Under the pieces are notes generated by a model that ran no database searches, was not told the origin of the DNA, and worked only from the letters and a program-made list of their open reading frames with translations. Made by a program: the position numbers and the translations under genes. Below are positions 59,795-64,000 of a DNA stretch of 64,000 nt, piece after piece. This DNA is from Malachius bipustulatus (lineage: Eukaryota; Arthropoda; Insecta; Coleoptera; Melyridae). Position 1 is the first letter of the stretch. Each line of letters starts with the position of its first letter. The stretch spans positions 24,713,162 to 24,777,161 of the forward strand of contig OU342637.1 in NCBI GenBank assembly GCA_910589415.1. The letters run 5' to 3'.

Positions 59795-60215
59795 AATTAT
59801 ATTATAGGACTTCTCAGCAGATTTTTCGGGATTATATGAGCAAGTCAACTTAATAGGAGCCAGAAATTTTGTCCCCTAACTTTCTTGGTCATTTTTGGGG
59901 TTTCTACGCGTATAAATGGGTTTTAGATCCTCTCACCAGATTCTGCGGGATCTTATCAGTAGGTCAGCTCAGCTAAACCGAGCAGAGTGTCATAAATTCT
60001 GTCCCCATGGTCTTTCCATGTATAAATTGTAGAACTTCGCAGCAGATTTTGCGGGATTTTATGAGGCAGTCACCTTACTAGGTGCCAGAAATTTTGTCCC
60101 TGACCTCTCTTGGTCATTTTTGGGATTCCTCCACGTAGAAATGGGTTTTAGATCCTCTCGTCAGATTGTACGGGATCTTATGAGCATGTCAGCTCAGCTA
60201 AACCGAGACTAACTG
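59293..60215. repeat. Diverged tandem repeat, about 107-138 bp units, seven copies
   Basis: Units share GCGGGATCTTATGAGCAGGTCAGCTCAGCTAAACCGAGAC-type text, then GTGCCAGAAATT-TGTCCC, then CATTTTTGGG, then ATAAATGGGTTTTAGA. The CAGGTC-like anchor lies at 59331, 59469, 59600, 59841, 59960, about 60066 and 60185. The long third interval is due to an (ATT)n microsatellite at about 59753-59792. Confidence 0.8.
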
Positions 60216-61187
60216 GTGAGATGTCTGGCACTTTGATACAGATATGATGCCAGCTGAACTCTCAACGTTTTCTTGCTTCTGACAGTTTTTTTTATTTTAG
60301 AGTAGACTATTTTAGGAAAGCTTTAAGGTATATTAAAGAGAAGTTAAAATCTCATTAAAAAAATACTGCAGAACGGTATTCAAAATCGACAGCGTATCAC
60401 CAGATATAAAAAATATGAATAAAAATAAAAAACCCAACAAGAAAATCCAAGTTTAACTCGCCTATTTAATTCTATTTCCTTCCCCTAAACTGAACAAACC
60501 GCTGATATTATGTTAGCCTGGACGAGATTAAACTTCCACTCTAATACTTAAAACCACAATTATCTTACTTCTCTACGGCTCAGCCAGATCAGAATCAAGA
60601 ATTCATGTTCCGGAAATGTCAACGGAAGTAATAGTAAAATAGGGGAATGAATGTCTGTATCTGCACCAGTTATCTTGACATTATAGTCTGTATTGCGAAC
60701 AACGAACTACATACTATAAAGATATCCATCTAGCTGAAGTACCTATATTTCAGGCAAGGACCTTGGTGGAAACTCGTATATACGTAGCAGTAGTTTCAGG
60801 CGAGATAATTCAATGTCAGTTCCGCATGTTAACCTACTAAGTTGATGCGAGTATATAAATGATTACATTTGTCTCAACTTTTAGTTTTATGCGTCTAATC
60901 TAAAAATGGTTTTAATTACTTTTCATTGATGTGGTACTGGTACTATCAGGGACGAGATCCTGGCTGCAAGAACCGGAAGTTACATTTTATGTTCATTTTT
61001 ATTGTTTCAAATACATAAAAATTACTTCTGATATAAGGGATGGGGAACCATTTTGGACGGGATACGAGTTTCTAAATATAGGCCATTGAAGTGGGCCGTC
61101 GATAGAAGAGAAGACAAGACAACACCTGTGGAGATGTGGAATTCGAGGGAAAACGTGCTGAAATTGGAAATTATCCTAAGTTTTTGG
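60216..61187. other. Non-coding, nothing recognised
   Basis: AT-rich with no supported feature. Confidence 0.35.
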
Positions 61188-61800
61188 CATGAGGTATGGT
61201 ATGAAAAGGCTTCAAACATGATCCTTTCTCCATGACAAACTATTACTCTCCTCGAGTGTTCCGTTAATGGAACGCAGAAAGTCAAGAATAAATTGATTTC
61301 GAAGTAATTTCAGGAGTTTCTTATGAAAAAGCAAGCAGTCACCAATGGAGACTTTTTGAAATGGAGAAACGCTAGTCGCTAGAACCATGTTTCATTTGCA
61401 TGAGGTATACGATAAAGGTTTCATACACTATGCTTTCTACATGACAAACTATTACTCTCCTCGAGTGTTCAGTTAATGGAAAGCAAAAAGTCAAGAATAA
61501 ATTGATCTCGAAGTAATTTCAGGAGGCTTTTCTGAACGTTTCCTTTTCATTAGTGATTTTGAAGACCCACACTAGATTTGGGAAGTCTTTTGGGCTTTTG
61601 TCGACCTTTAAGGCAGCATGAAACGGCAGGAAGTCACCACCAATGGAGACTTTTTGGAATCGAGATATGGGAATTATTGATTTTTTTCTCCTGAAATTTT
61701 TGTTGCTTTCTGGGGAACCTCCCAAAGGAAACGCAAATCGCTGGAACCTGATTTGGTTTCGGCAAAAAAGACATGAGGCATGGTATAAAAGATTTCATTC
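61188..61800. repeat. Tandem duplication, about 209 bp, plus a partial copy
   Basis: CATGACAAACTATTACTCTC occurs at 61231 and 61440 (209 bp apart), each followed by CTCGAGTGTT and GTCAAGAATAAATTGAT-TCGAAGTAATTTCAGGAG. A third, weaker copy starts near 61770 (CATGAGGCATGGTATAAAAG). TCACCA-ATGGAGACTTTTTG-AAT also recurs at about 61339 and 61637. Confidence 0.75.
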
Positions 61801-63109
61801 TCTTTCACGTTCATAGCAAATTTTATCATCCACTTTCATTAAGGCAACGCTTTTCTGAGTCTTCTTAATCTTCTTTCTTTCATTATCATAATCTTAATGA
61901 CCATTTACTGGATTTCTCGCGAATCTTCTTCAATTTCCAGAACTCCAGAACAGAAAACGGATCCGAGTTTTGGATCCGAACCATACAAGGTTTTGAACAA
62001 TGCTCCCTTGACTTGGGGATGCCTTGGTCGCACAAATTCCTCCCTTGATTGCTCTGATCTATGGAATTTCTGAAAAGATGATGTAATAATTATTGACGAA
62101 TATTAACACAGTTTTCTGGATGAAGTATCTGGGTTGTTAACTTTTCCAAAAAGTAATTTGTGATCATGTACATACAATGCTGGGGAGCTTTGACTCTCCA
62201 AGCCGTAATGGAGCAAACGATTCAGCGTTAATTGTTCTTTAACGAGCGCTAAGTGGGGCATACGGCCTGCGAATATTAATTTAATGCATCCACAAGCCGC
62301 TAAACTGTTTTAAAAATTCACGCACCGTCATTGTGTTAAATCCTAGAAACCTACCACTCTGACTTCATTCAGTATTTATCGATACCAGGGTTTCCATTAT
62401 CAAGACTCGCTTTAGCAAAGTTGGGGTAGAAATTTCTTATGCTCGCAATTTATTAATTCTTGTTACGCATCAGTGATTCGGCAATATTTTTGAATTATAT
62501 TATTTGGAGTAAAAATTTGAAGACGCGTCGCTCTTCATCTCATACACCTTGTTAATAGAGTAACAGGATTCCATACCCTTCAAGTCACTAACAAGAAGTG
62601 CTCTCCATTTAGTGAAGTCTACTCAAACTCAAAGTTGCTGTTATGCAAACATCCTTGGGAAGCATTCTTGGAGCTTACCTATTAGAGACTTTATGGATTC
62701 CTCCCCTTAATTTAAATAAGTAGTTTATAGGGTCTTTGTTGATAAACTCTCATACTTATATGAAGTACAGCTGGTTATTAAAAGCTGTTGACGGGTTTTG
62801 AGAATTCGAGAAGTTCGTGATTTAATGCAAAGAAGTTCCGCATCATGGAGAAATCTGAGTTTGAAGAAATAGATTTTTCCTGAAAACGATTTTTTCAGGA
62901 ATTTTTTCCATCACTGATAGAATTTTATTTTACAGTTTGTGGGCCGTACTTCTGCAGTTTTATCAAATTGTTAAGGCGTTTTTGATAAAATGTAAAAAGT
63001 GGTATTTTTATGGTATTTTTCAAGGTCTGTCAACCCCAGTTTATTCTTCTTATTCAGGCTCCGATCTAACGTTCTTGGAAATTTTGAAAATGATCTATTC
63101 AGAGATGAT
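61801..63109. other. Non-coding, nothing recognised
   Basis: AT-rich with no supported feature. The plus-strand open frame 62937-63236 runs into the following tandem repeat and is not considered coding. Confidence 0.35.
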
Positions 63110-63640
63110 CGAAAATGAGTTCCGATTAGAGTTCTGGGTAGCCCCTAAAGAGTTCTATAGAAAAGTCCTCTTTAACTTTGCCGAGAACTACATGGTTTAT
63201 TTGTTGTTTGCGTTAATGAGTGCCAATTTTGAATAATCAATTATTAGAGTTGTGAAACAAAAATCGTCAAAAATAAGTTTTGATTAGAGTTCTGGGTATC
63301 CCCCAAAGAGTTCTAAAGAAAAATGTTCTACCGCTTTGCCGAGAACGACATGGTTTAATAATTGTTGTTTGCGTAAATAATTGCCCAATTTGAATAATCA
63401 ATTGAAGTTGTGAAAGAAAAATTGTCAAAAAAGTGTTCTGATTGAAGTTCTCGGTAGCCCCCAAAGAGTTCTATAAAAAAAATTTCTTCCACTTTCCCGA
63501 GAACTGCATGGTTTAATTGTTGTTTGCGTTAATGAGTGCCAATTTTTAATATTAATTGCCAATTTAGAGTTGTGAAACAAAAATCTCAAAAAGTGAATTC
63601 TGGTTAGAGTTCTGGATAGCTTTCAAAAAGTTGTAGTGTA
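63110..63640. repeat. Tandem repeat, about 158-bp unit, 3.3 copies
   Basis: GTTCTGGGTA-type anchors lie at 63131, 63289, 63447 and 63609 (spacings 158, 158, 162). Each unit also has CCCCYAAAGAGTTCTA-AGAAAA, then CCGAGAAC-ACATGGTTTA, then TTGTTGTTTGCGT, then AGTTGTGAAA-AAAAAT. The unit length and monomer similarity are like satellite DNA. Confidence 0.85.
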
Positions 63641-64000
63641 GAACCACTCAATAGTTAACAGAAACCACATAATATTTTTATTTTTAATAACAATTAAACC
63701 GTGATTTTTTGGGTTTACATATACTGGGATCTTCTACAAAATGGGCGTTTTGAGACAATTTGGGGAACAATTTGAGACAATTTTGAGGACAATTTGCAAC
63801 TTCACAGCCCGCGATTACTTGTGAAAAAATGTGCATGATGACGTCACAGCTCAAAAATTGGGTGCGTTACCATGTTGACAGATTCCCCTTTTTAAGCATA
63901 ATGAGGATTTTGATAATCAACGTGCCCGATTTAAATGGAGTGTATGAATTTTGTGGTGAACTTTATCGCAACACTGCAGCAGTAGGTATACGCGGCGCAT
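63641..64000. other. Non-coding, nothing recognised
   Basis: AT-rich. GACAATTTGGGGAACAATTTG and GACAATTTTGAGGACAATTTG form a short local repeat at about 63755-63800. Confidence 0.35.

Noticed and set aside
62937..63236. 99-codon plus-strand frame
   Set aside because: Its second half is one unit of the 158-bp tandem repeat, and other units are frame-shifted, so coding is unlikely.

Overview
This 64 kb window looks like arthropod nuclear DNA, most likely from an insect. It is AT-rich, carries no recognisable housekeeping gene, and is dominated by transposable-element remains and tandem repeats. The insect call rests on a Copia-type retrotransposon primed from an initiator tRNA-Met half molecule, I-group and Penelope-type retroelement fragments, several DNA-transposon foldback elements with CAGGGTG-type repeats, and short GT-AG introns. 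No species can be named; a beetle is only a guess. No bacterial operon, phage, CRISPR array, rRNA or functional tRNA gene was seen.

The centrepiece is a full-length Copia (Ty1/copia) LTR retrotransposon at 11025-18044 on the minus strand. It has two identical 215-bp LTRs, a 5-bp target duplication (AATAT), a polypurine tract, and recognisable gag, protease, integrase, reverse transcriptase and RNase H segments. The coding region is broken by about nine frame changes and at least six stops. Next to its 5' LTR is a sequence complementary to almost the whole 5' half of initiator tRNA-Met, far longer than a normal primer-binding site. An 8-bp motif, GAGAYGMG, occurs 23 times along the element's sense strand.

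The only host-gene candidate with coherent structure is on the minus strand. It has a 5' exon pair at 36828-36749 and 36658-36567 separated by a 90-bp GT-AG intron, a start codon at 36590, an intron of about 9 kb, and a 64-bp exon at 27559-27496 encoding a signal-peptide core. The reading frame is kept across the 9-kb junction. The rest of the protein is not visible and probably lies beyond position 1, so much of positions 1-27495 may be intron.

Layout: 0.77-2.5 kb, 33-bp minisatellite interrupted by a foldback element and a half copy of it; 11-18 kb, Copia; 20.9-21.2 kb, 130-bp tandem repeat; 21.7-22.0 kb, I-group non-LTR fragment; 25.0-25.9 kb, CpG-dense segment; 27.5-36.8 kb, candidate gene exons; 31.4-32.7 kb, I-group RT/RNase H fragment; 39.2-39.5 kb, hAT-type MITE; 44.0-45.7 kb, Penelope-like fragments interleaved with an antisense I-group fragment; 46.15-46.99 kb, large foldback element; 51.5-52.0, 53.7-54.2, 55.05-55.7, 59.3-60.2, 61.2-61.8 and 63.1-63.6 kb, a series of tandem repeats. 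The remainder is AT-rich DNA without supported features.
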